Shown: positions 22,021 to 34,112 of the stretch, in pieces
Numbering within the stretch: the stretch's first letter is position 1
Layout: each line of letters opens with the position of its first letter
Assembly (NCBI GenBank): GCA_035048495.1
Contig: CM068551.1
Span: 11,905,248-11,969,247, forward strand
DNA length: 64,000 nucleotides
Origin: Euptelea pleiosperma
Lineage: Eukaryota > Streptophyta > Magnoliopsida > Ranunculales > Eupteleaceae
Reading direction: 5' to 3'
Notes under the pieces: model-generated
The model's input: only the letters and a program-made list of their open reading frames with translations
Told to the model about the DNA's origin: nothing
Databases searched by the model: none
Translations under genes and position numbers: made by a program

Positions 22021-24956
22021 AAAAATACGCCAGGACCAAATTTTTTTCTCTTGTTTCACAATGCTCACATGCACTCTATTAGTTGGACGGCTTGTGGTTA
22101 TGAGCCACACGGTATGACTATGCTTGTCTAACGCCCAACAAACAATTATGGTCAAACAATCATGTATGCTGTATATGTGGGTGCCACTCATATCTGCCTG
22201 CACGCATGGCCCAACTAGGTCACACAAATAGAGAATGAGTGGCAAAGTATCCTATCCATATAAAATAAAAACAATTGAACAATAAGGGTGCGTTTGGAAC
22301 ACGTGCAAATGGATTGTCCAATCCATCCCAAGTGTGTTTGGTATGCTTGCAATGGGTGATTTGCATTTCCACGCCTGCAATGAATCGCTCATCCTCTTTA
22401 GCAAATTGATGCTCATCTAACTCCCTGAGCAATCATTTAAACACCATCATCGTGCAAACGTTTAACACTATAAAAGCCAAAAAATCACTCTTTGACATTC
22501 ATAACCTCTCCTTCGAGCCCTAATCCTCGAAGGTGAAGAGTTTTACGAGCCCCATTGATATAAGGGTTTTAGAAAAAGGTGAAGAGTCTATCCCAGCTCT
22601 AACTTATCTACAAAAGGTGATCTACTACGAAGTTTCATGCACGTGGGGTTTTTTTATTATTGCACTCTATTTCATCTATGAATTGTCAAAATCATAAATA
22701 TGGGTATGTGGTTAATTTTATTTGTTATTTATCATGTTATTATGTTAGAGTGATTTGTTATGAGCATGATTATTCCACCTATTGTTTATGGTTATTGTGA
22801 AATTTTCTTACACTTGGTATCAGAGCCCTAACTCTTTTCTTTGCGTAATAACATGGTCCGAGGATTACCATCACAATCTTTGAGGAATTTTAGGAATTTA
22901 TCATGCTAGGGTTGTTTAAAATTTCCTATGAAATATTGCACCAATTCTTATGTCGATTTTATTGATTTGAGTTGCACCCAGGATTTCTTCGTAAAACCGA
23001 AATAATTATTCTTACGAATATAGAGAGTCTTTTGCTTCTTATGGATAAAGATGAACCCAAGATTCTTAAGTGGGAGTCCAAGATATTTGTTTTTGGTATA
23101 AAGGAAATTAAGGATTTGGGGATTAGTTGAGCCTAGGGTCAACTTCAATTGTCAATAAAACATAAAAAGTATTCCCAGATTATATCATAATATATATTAT
23201 TAGAAAGATAATTTTGTCATCTTTTACACGCACTTTGAATCTCCAAATCTGATGTTGAATTGAAAAGTTATCGCCAACATACTGAGACCATATTGTATTG
23301 TGACGAGAACCTGAGCTGATAATCTGTTTTGGATTTTTGAGTTTGGTCGTGATGGCCGAACCTACATCCTTGTTTGAAGTGGGTTTGGTCATCATGGGAT
23401 GAACTCCATAATGTATTTTTTGGGAAGGGTTCGGTCACTATGGCCAAAATTAATGATCATTTTGGGTTAGGTATGATGTCCAAACATACCTAATGCGATA
23501 GTGTTAAATTGAGTTTTTGGCCATTGGGACTAGCCCAATTAATATTGCATGTGTTGTGAATTTAATCTTTAAAGTTGATATTATTGTTAGATTTTTGCAT
23601 GTTAAAGTTTAATTTTGTTAATATCGTGTAACACAATGTAAATTAATGTTGTTATTGTTGTTAATACCTAGGGATCCCTAGACTTGTAAAACTAGCATGA
23701 AAAATAGGTGGAAACATCTTGACTTACTTTATGATCGAATTGAGCTAGTAATGTGAGGATTTATTATGTGTTTACTTAAACTTCTACCCAAAGGTATTGT
23801 TTTCAAAATATATAGTGAGTACTCAAATTTTGAGAATTAAGTTTTTCTTAAAGGTTTCCGAAGCATTGTCGTCTGTATTGGAGCATTGGTCGGCCCAAAG
23901 GAGGCTAGTATTTTGGTACAAATAGAGTGGAATAAGATAACCAATATGGAAATGGTGATTTAAAGGCTAGTTGTATGTTCAATGGTGAGGCTGTGTCAAG
24001 AGTAAAGTCCATGACTGACTAGTCTCGTAGGCATTGTTTTGCTGAGTAGGAGACCACTTGCATATTGGGTCTCGGCCAAAGGAAGGATCCGTGATTTAGG
24101 TTGTCCTGTCAAAGGAAGAATGACCATTGGCATAAGTACAACTCTGAGAATCCATCATTGACCCTAAGATCGAATTATGAATCTATGGATAATTTAAAAC
24201 TCACATTTTTTGTTGTTGCTATTATATTTATTGTTTGCGTTATTGTATAGTTTTTGATGCTTCAGTCATGTAGTGATAATTAACTGGGGTTGAGCCACTG
24301 AATAACTCCAACTCCTTTAAGTGGAAGTCACAGATTGAGATTGTTCTAGACTACTTAGATTTTGACTTTGTCATGATGGAGAATAAACAAGAAGAACCCC
24401 ACCTCAAACTCATTTGAGGTTGCTAAGGCCAAATTCCTTAAATAAGAGAAGGCCTATCGATTGAGTCAAAGGATTATTCGAGCTTCCATGCTGGACATCG
24501 TTAGGGGTGGAATTCGTATTGTAGGGACAACTAGAGAGTTAATGAATTTGATTGGAAAATAGCTTATGGGGTCACAAAAACAGTTGCAATTTATCCAGTT
24601 GTGGTTGTTACTGTCTATGTGGTTTGATGGACATGATAATGTTTGGGTGCACATCTTGAGGATGTTGCTTGTGTTTCATTTCGTGAATGACCTAGGGATG
24701 ATTTTCGTGTCCACTTTGTAGTCGGATTACTTTTTTTCTTGTCTTACGACATGTTTAAGGTTAATTATAATGCCTAGGAGCATAATGGTTTGTGTGTATT
24801 GAGTGCTACTTTTGTTAGAGGAAGGGTCACTTGGAAAGGGATTGCTTCAAGTTTAAAGAGTGGTAAGGTAATGATTTGGCCCTAGATTGTTTCAAAGTTC
24901 CTCAATGCTATGGCATAAAAGTCTGGACACATCTCTAGAGAGAGGTTGGTGAAGGA

Positions 24957-25199
24957 GTGTGTTCTGGGGCGTTAGACTTTATGGATTTTGGTAATTGTGT
25001 TGGTTGCATTAAAGGAAAGTTGACTAATAAGTGGAGTTGGATGGATCCTAAAAGGAGTTCTGGGTTACTAGATATTATTTACATTGACATATGTTGTCCT
25101 TTTCCCATTTTGGCTAGAGATATTTTATTTCTTTCATTGATGAATATTCACAGTATGCTTATGTTTGTCTGGTTTACCCCAAGTCGGAAGCACTTATGA
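24957..25199 (+). pseudogene. Copia integrase fragment
   Basis: 80 codons covering the zinc-binding tail (FGNCVGCIKGK) and the start of the integrase core, whose first catalytic Asp lies in IDICCPF. It ends at a stop before the second catalytic residue. Confidence 0.65.
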
Positions 25200-25769
25200 T
25201 TTTTTTTACACAGAGGCTAAGAAATAATTCGGTAAGAAGATCAAAATTATGATATCTAATCAAATGAGAACAATACTTAGGGTAACTTGAGAGGTCTAAA
25301 GAATATAGATTTTATCCTCTATCAAGACCGACATAGATTATTGAGACTAACCCTGCTCGGTCTTTGGAGGATGGTAGTGATAGGTGGACTATAAATCACA
25401 GAAACATTGAATTTGAGGAGGTTATTCACATTTCACACAATACCTATTCTACTCCCACTAGTTCTCATGCAGATGCCAGTATTTGATGGGACTCCAGAGA
25501 CCGATCATGTTATAGGGCCATTTGTAACACAACCAGAAGTGACAGTACCAGCACGTGTTTAAGACCCAATAGTAGTTCGTAAAGCCAATAGAGTTAGGAG
25601 ATTGGCCATACCTATTTGTACGAAGTCTATCTTCATGAGGGCGACATAGGCTATGAGAGTACTGATAATCTGACTAGTTACACAGGATATGAGCAACATT
25701 TACTCTTAGGAATGGTAATATGCCATGAAAGAAGAATTGAAATTCACGAAGTAGAACGCTATCTGGGAT

Positions 25770-26395
25770 TTGGTTTCATCACCACATGGAGTGACATTGG
25801 TTATGTGCAAGTGGGTGTTCAAGACTAAGAATGATTCAAAGGACAAGGTGGAAAGGCATAAAACTAGGCTTGTTGCGAAGGGGACTCGCAAAATAAAGGT
25901 GTTGACTATGATGGGACATTCTCGCCAATTTTCAAGAAGGATTCTCTCAAGATTATTCTTGTGCTAGTGTGCTAGTGGCATACTATGACATGGAGTTGCA
26001 CCAGATGGATGTAAAGACATGTTTTTTAAATGAAGATTTAGATGAGATTTATATGGCGTAGCCCGAGGGATTCGTTGCTGAAGGAAAAAGAGTAGTTAGT
26101 CTGCAAGTTAAAAAATTCTTTGTATAGTTTGAAACAAGCTTCTAGACAATTGTATCTAAAATTTCACCATGTGATTTCAAATTTTGGTTTTGTTGAGAAC
26201 TCTATGCATCAGTGTATTTACTCCATGCTTAATGGGATGCGATACACACTTTTAATTTTAGATGTGGATGATATATTGTTGACCAGTAATGATATGAGTG
26301 TGCTTCGAGATATGAAGGATCTTGGCAAGGCATCATACGTACTGGGAATAATGATTTATAGGAGTAGGTCAACAAGTTTTTTTGGTTTGTTTTAA
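25770..26395 (+). pseudogene. Copia reverse transcriptase fragment
   Basis: Broken pieces hold conserved RT blocks: WVFKTKNDSKDKVERHKTRL; QMDVKTCFLNEDLDEIYM; SLYSLKQASRQLYLKF; and LILDVDDILLTSNDMSVL, in which the YVDD box reads DVDD. At least two stops and one frameshift separate them. Confidence 0.7.
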
Positions 26396-26950
26396 TGGCC
26401 CTACATAGATAAGGTATTATAGAGATTTCAGATCCAAGATTGTGCACCCACAGACATTCTAGTGATTAAGGGAGGCTGATCAATGAGAAACAATGCCCCA
26501 AGAATGCAGTTGAGTAGAAACAAGTCGATAAGGCAGAGTACGCCTCAACAACAGGGAGTCTCGTGTATGCAATGGTCTACACTCATCCTGAAATTAATTT
26601 TATTGTTGCCATGCCTAGTCGGTTTTAGCAGAATCTGGGTGCCACTCACTAGATAGGGGTTAAGGTCTTGCATTATTTGTAAAAAACAAAGGATTTCGTG
26701 TTGGTTTATAGGAAATTAGATGTACTTGAGTATTTAGACTCTGATAACTAGACTCTTGAGGATTCTCAAAGGTCCACTTTTGGGAGCATCATTATGTTTG
26801 CTAGTAGAGTGTTTTAAGGAAGAGTGCTAGATACTCACTTGTAACTACATCAAACATGGAAGCAGAATATATTTTGTGTTTTTAGGATACTTAGCATGCA
26901 ATTGGATGAAAAACTTCGTAGGTGAAATGAAGTTCATTGATTCTATCAAC

Positions 26951-27567
26951 AAACACCTAGGATTATTGACTTAGGTTAAATCTAATCATTTGATAAGATG
27001 TAATCAGACACTTTGTATGGTTTTCTTTTAAAAAGAACATGATACTTTCTATGGTTATATCACTAATCGAATTGAGAGAATTTCAAATAATAAATTTGAG
27101 TAATTAGAAGTTTCACAGGCCACAAAACGAAGCTTTATTGATTGAATGGTACCAATTAACGTGTAACAAGGTGAAAGCCCATCACCTAGAAGCCTCGTTG
27201 TCCCATTGTAGATCAATTTATTTTGAAAAGGAATGCGAGTAAGCAATGCACTACTTGAGTTGCACATATACAATACACTAAAAGACAAAAACATACATTC
27301 TCTTAATACAAGATGTAACTTTCAATGTAATTTTCTTGTTTTTTAGTGCGTTATTTGCTAGCATTCCTCTTACTTTTAATAGCTAATGATCTTGCTTAGA
27401 AAGAAAAAATATCTAATGATCTTAAATTGACTCAGGCTTCAAAAAAAGAATGCTAGCAAGCAACGTATATATCGAGTTGGATAAATTCAATGCAACAAAT
27501 TAAAGACAAGAAAAACCATCTAGAAAACCATACTTTTAATCAATTGTTTTTTCTTGTCTTCTACATT
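26951..27567. other. Intergenic sequence, nothing recognised
   Basis: AT-rich, no supported gene and no clear repeat termini. Confidence 0.3.
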
Positions 27568-27995
27568 TAGGGTTGTTAGTGGATCAGACCAGGGTTCCAG
27601 AACTGACCCGATAAGATCATGATCCTTAGAGTTATATTTGATCTGATAAGCTATTGGAACTTACAATCTCAAATTCAGGAAACTTAACATTGAGTTGATT
27701 TGATCTATAAAAATATTATATTTGATTTGAAGAAAATATAAGTTGTAAATTCTTAAGTCGAATAACGAATGGTAGGAAATTATATAAATAAATGAGTTTT
27801 AATTCTATAACACATTTTATAAATATACGATGAAATTAATTATATATTTTATTAATAAGATGATTAGGTCATTATTAGATCGGTCAAGGTTGGTTTGAAC
27901 CGACCCAATAGTTTATCGGATCACGATTTCCAAGAGCCAGACTCTTTGTTATCGGACCGGATTATCGGGGCAGTCCAATCCATTGACAGCCCTAA
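27568..27995. mobile_element. MITE with TAGGG(T/C)TGT ends
   Basis: About 430 bp with inverted ends TAGGGTTGTTAGTGGATCAG on the left and its counterpart CCATTGACAGCCCTAA on the right. Degenerate repeats of ACCGACCC / GGATCGGACC type fill the outer parts, with an AT-rich centre. Such ends are frequent in hAT-type MITEs. A convincing target duplication was not seen. Confidence 0.5.
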
Positions 27996-28387
27996 TTGCA
28001 TTGCATGTGTGAAATGCAATTAATGCATGCATTGCTTCCTAGCATTTGTTGACAGGAATATCATGAATTCCAACAAATTCGAAAATATCAGCTACATGCA
28101 CTTGTAAACTAAAAGAATCTAAATGGAAGAGATTTAAAAGCAATGTAATCTTTTAGATGAAAGGGGTATCAAAATGGTAAATGAGTAGAATTGATTTTTT
28201 GATGAAGAGTTGAAAGTCCACAGATTTTAAAGAACAAAATAAAAACTATTAACTACCCAACAAAAGTACTTGATATAATCAAATGCTTGAATATAATACA
28301 ATTCAAAGCTTTAAAACTAACCTTGATATATTGTTATCCTTGATGTCCTCCTCGAGGAGGACAAGATATAAGGCCTTTTACTTGTTC
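27996..28387. other. 3' flank of the NBS-LRR gene
   Basis: Downstream of the NBS-LRR stop codon on the minus strand; expected to hold its 3' UTR. Nothing else recognised. Confidence 0.3.
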
Positions 28388-31300
28388 TTATAGATGTACG
28401 CTTTTCAGCAATGTGCTCACCATTAGTATAGGTTCCGTTCCGATCGCTTGAAATAAAGGTTGGAGGCATGCCTTGACGTTTTCATCTTCCCATTCCAATC
28501 CTTCAAACCATTCTTGTTCTCCGATAATTTCTACCAAGTTGTTGGATGCACCTTTTGGTCCAAGAGGAAGTCTCTTCAACTTTGGACACCGAACTACTTT
28601 AATATCTTCCAGACAATCGAGAAGTAAACTTCCACGGTAGATGCTCATTAGATCGTATAGGTCTTCCAGTTCAAGATGTCTTAATCGAGGTAGCAAACCT
28701 TGAGCCACTCCTTCATCGTGCCCATCCTCTTTTGCAATTATTTCTTCCATTTCGTAACAATCAGATACACAAAGTGTTTCTAATTGCTGGAAACCTTGTG
28801 CTAAACTGAATGAGAAAAGATTCTTCGATCTCCGACAACCATTGATTCTTAGTTTTTGAAGGTTTTGAAAGGTTTTGGGTGATTCTAAATTCAAGAAGTT
28901 CCTCCTCGTAGGCAATTGCATTTGTCTTGAGGATGAAGTCTCTTCTGTGCCCAGCACATGCTCCTCCTCCTCTCTGTTGGATAGTATCTTCTCCACCTCA
29001 TGACAAGACGAAATCTCAAGCCGCTCCAGTTGTTGAAGTCCCATAGAGGATGGGAAGAGATATTTTAAGCCACTGCATTTGGTCACTTCTAGTGTTTTAA
29101 GGTTTTGAAGGCTTCCGGTTGGTAGGACCCCCTTCCAGATACTCTTCAAATTCTTTAGCTTATATAAGGTGATATTCCTTAACCGTGAAAGCATAGGCAT
29201 GGCATGATTCCCTTCAGATTCAACAAACCCTTCAGTGTTAAATACCTCCTGCAGCACATCACAGTTCCGTACATTGAGGTCTTCAAGATTTTCTAGATTT
29301 TGCAGTAGATCAGATGAAAAGATGTTGATTAAGTTGGGACAGTCATCCACATTTAGGAATTTCAATTGTCCAAAGAGTCTAACTGGTGGTAGGCCATGGA
29401 AGATTTTCTTCATATTGTCCATTCCTTGGATGGTTAATGTCTTCAAAGCCCCAAATGATTCTTGAGGAGATTCTTCTTCTTCAATGCTTATGAGATATTC
29501 CACCTCCCGACAACTGAAAACCAGAAGATATTCCAAATGCTTAAAAACCCCTGCTACATCTAAGTCTACAACATTGTTGAAACCATAGCAGGATGATAAG
29601 CATAAACATTGGGTTCTCTTGAATAACACCTTAACCCAATGCTTAATCAGATTAACTCCATCGAGGTGCAAGCCATTGTTGGGTCCCAAGGTGTACCATT
29701 TGATGGATGTACATGTAACTCTTACTTGGAATTGTTTTAGATTTTTCCACGAACAAGGGATGTCTTGGGATGTACATTTCTCACCCTCTATATCAATTTT
29801 TAGAGTGGCCAGATGAGATAATGATGCTACCTCCGCAAAGCTAGCATTGTATTCGCCTTCCTCTGTGACCGTGTCCCAATCATGAAAGCTATCTTCCATG
29901 TATAATTCTTCTAACTTAGACAGCCTTGACATAACATTCGGGGTTACAATTGAAATATCTGCCTTCGTCAAATTCAAGCACTTTAGATTGGTCAGATTAC
30001 CAATTTCTTCTGGCAACGTCACGATATTTGAATTATACAAATCAAGTATTTCTAGATTCTTCAATCCCCCAAGTATGGATATGTTGGTTGATAGATCACA
30101 AGCACTTAGATGTAGAGTCCGGAGATTTGTGAGGTGTACAATTGACTGCGGAATTGAGGTAACGTTAGTGTCGAATAGATCTAGGACGACGAGAGCTTTC
30201 ATCCCTTCAAAGAAATTATCTGGATTTATTTTTAGATCCTTTGCTCCACTTAATGACAGTGTTAGGAGTTGTGGGCATTCCAATGGAGTAGGGAGCTCAA
30301 TACCCACGCTGCTCATAATTGAAATCCGCTTATATCTATGGAGATTCACTCTCTCAGTCAACTTTGTCAGATCTACACCTGCTTTTACCAAAAACCCATT
30401 CTCATCTTCTGACGCAATTGATAGGGCAACGTCGCGGACAACATCGTGCATTCGGACATACCATTCATTACAACCATCTAATAGTAAGCAAGAATTCTTA
30501 AGTTTTTTAACATAAGAAAGTAGTTTGTTCCATGCATCCTCCAAAGTCCCATTCACCTTCAGGAACCTTTCCCCTATTCCATAATTTCTCAAAGCATATA
30601 GAGAAATATCATAGTCTTCAGGGAACAAGCAACAGAACAAGAAGAAGAGCTTGATTTCTGACCCATTCAAATGGTCATAACTAAATCTCAGAGATGTGAT
30701 CACTTCTGGTATAATACCTTCTATTTCGATTGGCTCAAGACTTCCCAATGCCCTTAACGCATTACGCCATTCAAATTCATCCTCCACTTCTCTCAACGAC
30801 GATCCAAGCGTAACAATTGCCAATGGCGAGCCCTTACATTTTCTTGCAATCTCTTCTGCAATGGGTTGCAATCTTTTGTGCAATGTAACAACATCACCTG
30901 CTTTTGTTTTGAATAGATTCCACGATTCCTCTTCAGAGAGGAGTTCCACTTTAGTTACAGTTTGAATCCCCATTTCACGGCAAACATCAAGTATTCGCGT
31001 CGTGATTATGACTTTGCAATTGATGTGCTCAGTTCCAGTGGGAATCCCTATTTCGGCCACATCTAACCTCTTCCACACATCGTCCAATATTATAACGACC
31101 GTCTCCTCCTCCTTCAACCTCTCAAACAATCTATTAGATCTTATGAGTGCTGTACTCCCAGGCTTAAACTCCAACTCTAGCCTCTCGGCAATTTCATCTT
31201 GGATTTTCTTCAAGTTTGGGTTGCTGGACACGGTCACCATTATAACTTTCTTGAAGAGTTGGGTTTCTTGGAGTTTATTGTTTACTCTTTTCACGAGGGT

Positions 31301-31870
31301 CGTTTTCCCTACACCACCCATTCCATGGACCCCGATGGATCTGATATTCTCATCTCGTAATGCTTGCATGACTTGATCCATAACCAACTCTCTGGATGCA
31401 AAGTTCTCAACACAATCAGTTCGCACCCGTTCAACACTCGGAGGAGGCGGAGCATGAGAAACTGTACTAAAATTCCCTTCTTCTCGTAGTTCTTTGACTA
31501 CAGGTAACTTCTCCATTGCTTGTTTACTTAGCCGGCGACGTGAGCTCCAATCTGGACACAATCCCTTGAGACATCTCTTGTTCAGACTAGCATCTTCATC
31601 CAGTCTCCTCACATCAGCTTCAACGCTGTCTGCCCTTCTCAACCATTCTTGCACTTCTTCGGTGGGTTGTTCCAATCTCCTTCGAGCCTCATCTATCGAG
31701 TTTTGGACGTCATTTCTCTTTCGACTCAGATAAGTCACTTGGTTCCGAAGGTTATCAAGGTTGCTCTCATAGTTGAGAAGATAAAAGAGCTGGCGCTTAA
31801 GAGGAACAAAGAAACACTTTCCTAATTCCGTGATGGGTGTAACAAAGATGGAGAAGCATACCATGGCCAT
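28388..31870 (-). CDS. CC-NBS-LRR disease-resistance protein (RPS2/RPS5-like class), intronless
   Basis: A single exon of 1160 residues. Domains in order: an N-terminal hydrophobic stretch and coiled coil (about 25-90, with YESNLDNLRNQV and WLRRADSVEADV); an NB-ARC domain with P-loop GMGGVGKTT (183-191), kinase-2 VVIILDDVW (258-266), RNBS-B CKVIITTR (285-292), GSPLA (347-351, usually GLPLA), RNBS-D CLFPEDYDI (about 414-422) and MHD (474-476); then leucine-rich repeats from about 520 to 1130. All nucleotide-binding motifs are present, so it should act as an intracellular immune receptor that switches between ADP- and ATP-bound states. The effector is unknown. The start MAMVCF is the first ATG of the frame. 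The class is also called At4g27190-like. No frameshift or internal stop, so it is probably functional. Confidence 0.93.
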   Translation of the reverse strand: MAMVCFSIFVTPITELGKCFFVPLKRQLFYLLNYESNLDNLRNQVTYLSRKRNDVQNSIDEARRRLEQPTEEVQEWLRRADSVEADVRRLDEDASLNKRCLKGLCPDWSSRRRLSKQAMEKLPVVKELREEGNFSTVSHAPPPPSVERVRTDCVENFASRELVMDQVMQALRDENIRSIGVHGMGGVGKTTLVKRVNNKLQETQLFKKVIMVTVSSNPNLKKIQDEIAERLELEFKPGSTALIRSNRLFERLKEEETVVIILDDVWKRLDVAEIGIPTGTEHINCKVIITTRILDVCREMGIQTVTKVELLSEEESWNLFKTKAGDVVTLHKRLQPIAEEIARKCKGSPLAIVTLGSSLREVEDEFEWRNALRALGSLEPIEIEGIIPEVITSLRFSYDHLNGSEIKLFFLFCCLFPEDYDISLYALRNYGIGERFLKVNGTLEDAWNKLLSYVKKLKNSCLLLDGCNEWYVRMHDVVRDVALSIASEDENGFLVKAGVDLTKLTERVNLHRYKRISIMSSVGIELPTPLECPQLLTLSLSGAKDLKINPDNFFEGMKALVVLDLFDTNVTSIPQSIVHLTNLRTLHLSACDLSTNISILGGLKNLEILDLYNSNIVTLPEEIGNLTNLKCLNLTKADISIVTPNVMSRLSKLEELYMEDSFHDWDTVTEEGEYNASFAEVASLSHLATLKIDIEGEKCTSQDIPCSWKNLKQFQVRVTCTSIKWYTLGPNNGLHLDGVNLIKHWVKVLFKRTQCLCLSSCYGFNNVVDLDVAGVFKHLEYLLVFSCREVEYLISIEEEESPQESFGALKTLTIQGMDNMKKIFHGLPPVRLFGQLKFLNVDDCPNLINIFSSDLLQNLENLEDLNVRNCDVLQEVFNTEGFVESEGNHAMPMLSRLRNITLYKLKNLKSIWKGVLPTGSLQNLKTLEVTKCSGLKYLFPSSMGLQQLERLEISSCHEVEKILSNREEEEHVLGTEETSSSRQMQLPTRRNFLNLESPKTFQNLQKLRINGCRRSKNLFSFSLAQGFQQLETLCVSDCYEMEEIIAKEDGHDEGVAQGLLPRLRHLELEDLYDLMSIYRGSLLLDCLEDIKVVRCPKLKRLPLGPKGASNNLVEIIGEQEWFEGLEWEDENVKACLQPLFQAIGTEPILMVSTLLKSVHL

Positions 31871-32289
31871 TTTCGGAGAAAGATCAAACTAAATTGAAGA
31901 ATGAAGTGAAAGAAGAGCTACTTGGCAGTTGGCAATGAAAGAGGAAGGTGGAAATCAATACTTGAAGCCATCTGAATCCTGCTTGCATCAAGTCAACTTC
32001 ATCGATCAGTTCTTAAATGGACAAATGAACAAGATCTTTTTCGAAAAAATAAGCAATTTTTACCTGAAAACGCAGCAGGTAGCACAAAATTTTAATCCTG
32101 CAACTTTTTGATCCAGTGATCCTACAACTTATAGTTAAGCGCCACCTTTACTGGGGATAAGGTAGCCTTTAACTGTAATTACCTACCCTTAATAGTGGAG
32201 AAAGGCCACCTTAATCCCAGGACAGATGGCACTTAATTACAGGTTGCAGGACGCTGGGTATAAAAGTTGCATGATCAAAAAATTTCTCC
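31871..32289 (-). promoter_or_regulatory. NBS-LRR upstream region
   Basis: The 5' flank of the minus-strand NBS-LRR gene. It lies between the ATG and a foldback element starting near 32290. It should contain the leader and core promoter; no box could be fixed. Confidence 0.35.
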
Positions 32290-32775
32290 TCTTTTTGGGC
32301 CCACTGACTCAGGAATGACCCTCTTGATGGACCTACACACCAGCAATCTGCCTGATTATTGGTATGTAGCAAGGTTTAAAGGAGGCCGTTTTAACGGACT
32401 GGGGGCGTTACCGTTAAAACGGATTGAAATGGCCAGGGGCAAAAATAGAATTTAACAGATTTTAACGGAAAAACTGGCGCTGAAATTCAAAATTTGAAAA
32501 TTTAAAAAAAAAAATGAAATTTAATGAAAATTTAACAGATTTTAACGGAATTTAATGGATTTAACGACTTTTTTTCACAAATTTTCAGAATTTAACGGCC
32601 CTAAAAACGAAAAAAACGGCCGTTAAATTCAAAGCGTCAAAACATGTTTTAACGGAAACGGGCTTGGGGCGTTTACGTTTAAACGACCGTTTTTAAAACC
32701 ATGGTATGTAGGTCCATCAATGGGTGGGCCAATCATTCACTTCTATGGGTCAATGGACTCCAAAGAGTGTGCCAT
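32290..32775. mobile_element. Foldback element split by a hAT-like MITE
   Basis: The outer left block TTGATGGACCTACACACC is inverted relative to GGTATGTAGGTCCATCAA on the right, so the two sides are arms of one foldback. The 334-bp element at 32370-32703 sits between them, flanked by a duplicated GTATGTAG that belongs to this element. Confidence 0.55.
32370..32703. mobile_element. hAT-like MITE, family E copy 1, 8-bp target duplication
   Basis: Starts CAAGGTTTAAAGGAGGCCG and ends CGTTTTTAAAACCATG, an inverted pair. Flanked by an exact 8-bp repeat, GTATGTAG, at 32362-32369 and 32704-32711. The inside has many TTTAACGG / CCGTTAAA blocks. It lies about 500 bp upstream of the NBS-LRR start codon. 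Confidence 0.85.
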
Positions 32776-33032
32776 CGCACTTTTATGTGCCCCTCCCGCA
32801 CTAACTTGACTCATGGGCGCATATTTATGTCGGTCAAATAAAAACACGCAAGTATAGTTAATTCATGTTTGCTCAAGTTACCTCGAGTCAAGTTAGTGCG
32901 TACTAAGGAACATCGAGAACAACTTAGAAACAAAATTTGGAAAACGGTCAATGGCCGCAACCCCTCAAATAATTTTGTCTCCTTTGGGGTAGCATGACTG
33001 CAAAAATTTCAATCGTCCCTAATTAACATCAA

Positions 33033-33249
33033 AGCTCAGGCTCCGAGGACCCCCTTTTTTGACTCCAAATTTTCCACCCTCTTCTCGTGGATTCTGAGAA
33101 TCCAACGGTGGTTGTGCTTTAGCAACAAGTGAATCCAGTGAATGCCAGCTCAGTACTTACAACAAGCGCTGGATTACGAGAATTCACGCCTGAGAAGAGG
33201 AGTGGAATTTTTTGAGACAAAAAGGGGGTGCCGAGATCCCAACCCTAAG
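33033..33249. mobile_element. Foldback element, family C copy 2
   Basis: Left arm GCTCAGGCTCCGAGGACCCC and GAATCCAACGGTGGTTGT; right arm AAAAAGGGGGTGCCGAGATC and TGGATTACGAGAATTCACG. More diverged than the copy at 4111. Confidence 0.45.
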
Positions 33250-33298
33250 GTCAAAACATGTTATTTGAAGTTGTGTGGTTGTCTAATGCAATTAGCTG

Positions 33299-33530
33299 TA
33301 TCAGCCACGTAACACACTCTTAATGATCACTGGCCGTATGAATGTTTTGCCTATTCGTAAGTGGAGCTACAAACCAAAAATTAGCCTGATTGGTGATTTC
33401 TAGCCTTTTGATCCGAGTACCCCAAATAATGCTCAAATCTCATGGTTGGAAATCAACCCATGAAAAGGACTAAAATCTAAGAGCTAGAACTCACCAATCA
33501 TGCTGATTTTTGGTCTGTAGGTCCACCCAA
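33299..33530. mobile_element. G-box foldback MITE, copy A6 (right end lost)
   Basis: Left end TCAGCCACGTAACACACTCT, then GGAGCTACAAACCAAAAATTAG. The inverted block TGATTTTTGGTCTGTAGGTC is present on the right, but the right terminus is missing. Confidence 0.5.
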
Positions 33531-33610
33531 GGAATACTTCAAGACTCAATGTACAGCCGAGCCGAAGAAGAGATGGAGTCTTCCAATTCTGATTTGCATC
33601 CAATTTCCTG

Positions 33611-33614
<4 letters not shown>

Positions 33615-33654
<40 letters not shown>
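33615..33654. repeat. (CT)n microsatellite
   Basis: An uninterrupted 40-bp CT run. Confidence 0.95.
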
Positions 33655-33655
<1 letters not shown>

Positions 33656-34107
33656 ATGGTCCAAATTTATAAATCAACTACCTGAAGTAGCTATGCCCCA
33701 ACCAAAAGATGGATCACAGATTGAATGGTCCAAAGTGATTGATCAAAATTGTGGCTTTATAATGATGATAAGGTTTACAGTTGGAATGAGACTCGTGACG
33801 ATTTGAGCACTTAGTGGAACCACTTATCGATCAAGACCACCCCACATGTAAAGTATTTCTTGCACAGACCATAATCGAAAATCACATCAATCTAAATGAT
33901 CACCCATTGCTTTTATTTGTGACATTAGGTCTTCTAAACTATGCCCCACCAAGAGATGGATCATAATCGAATGGTCCAAATTGATCAATCAATTAACTGC
34001 CTGAAGTAGCTAGCTATGCCCCCGAACAAAAAAATATTGTTCTTGTCTGCAAAGAAAAAAAGGAGAGAGAAGAGAGAAAGGGAGATGGTAAAGATGAATA
34101 GAGATGG
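33655..34107. repeat. Dispersed repeat G, copy 1
   Basis: Contains recurring AAGAGATGGATCA, GAATGGTCCAAA and CTGCCTGAAGTAGCTA blocks. A longer homologous copy lies at about 44875-45700, on the other side of the gypsy element. Its function is unknown; there is no coding frame. Confidence 0.6.
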
Positions 34108-34112
34108 AAGGG

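Larger units (their letters stand above)
22480..26950 (+). mobile_element. Degenerate copia retrotransposon, sense strand
   Basis: An LTR-like block ends near 22812 and is followed by TGGTATCAGAGC (22815-22826), a tRNA-Met primer site. Downstream are a GAG-pre-integrase and integrase start at 24957-25199 (NCVGCIKGKLTNKW, DIIYIDICCPF), an RT region at 25616-26395 (KWVFKTKNDSKDKVERHK, ELHQMDVKTCFLN, LILDVDDILLTSND) and RNase H debris to about 26950. Stops and frameshifts occur throughout. No 3' LTR was found, so the right end is truncated. Confidence 0.7.

Noticed and set aside
29898..30515. 205-codon plus-strand frame within the NBS-LRR gene
   Set aside because: Antisense shadow of the LRR coding sequence; no known motif.
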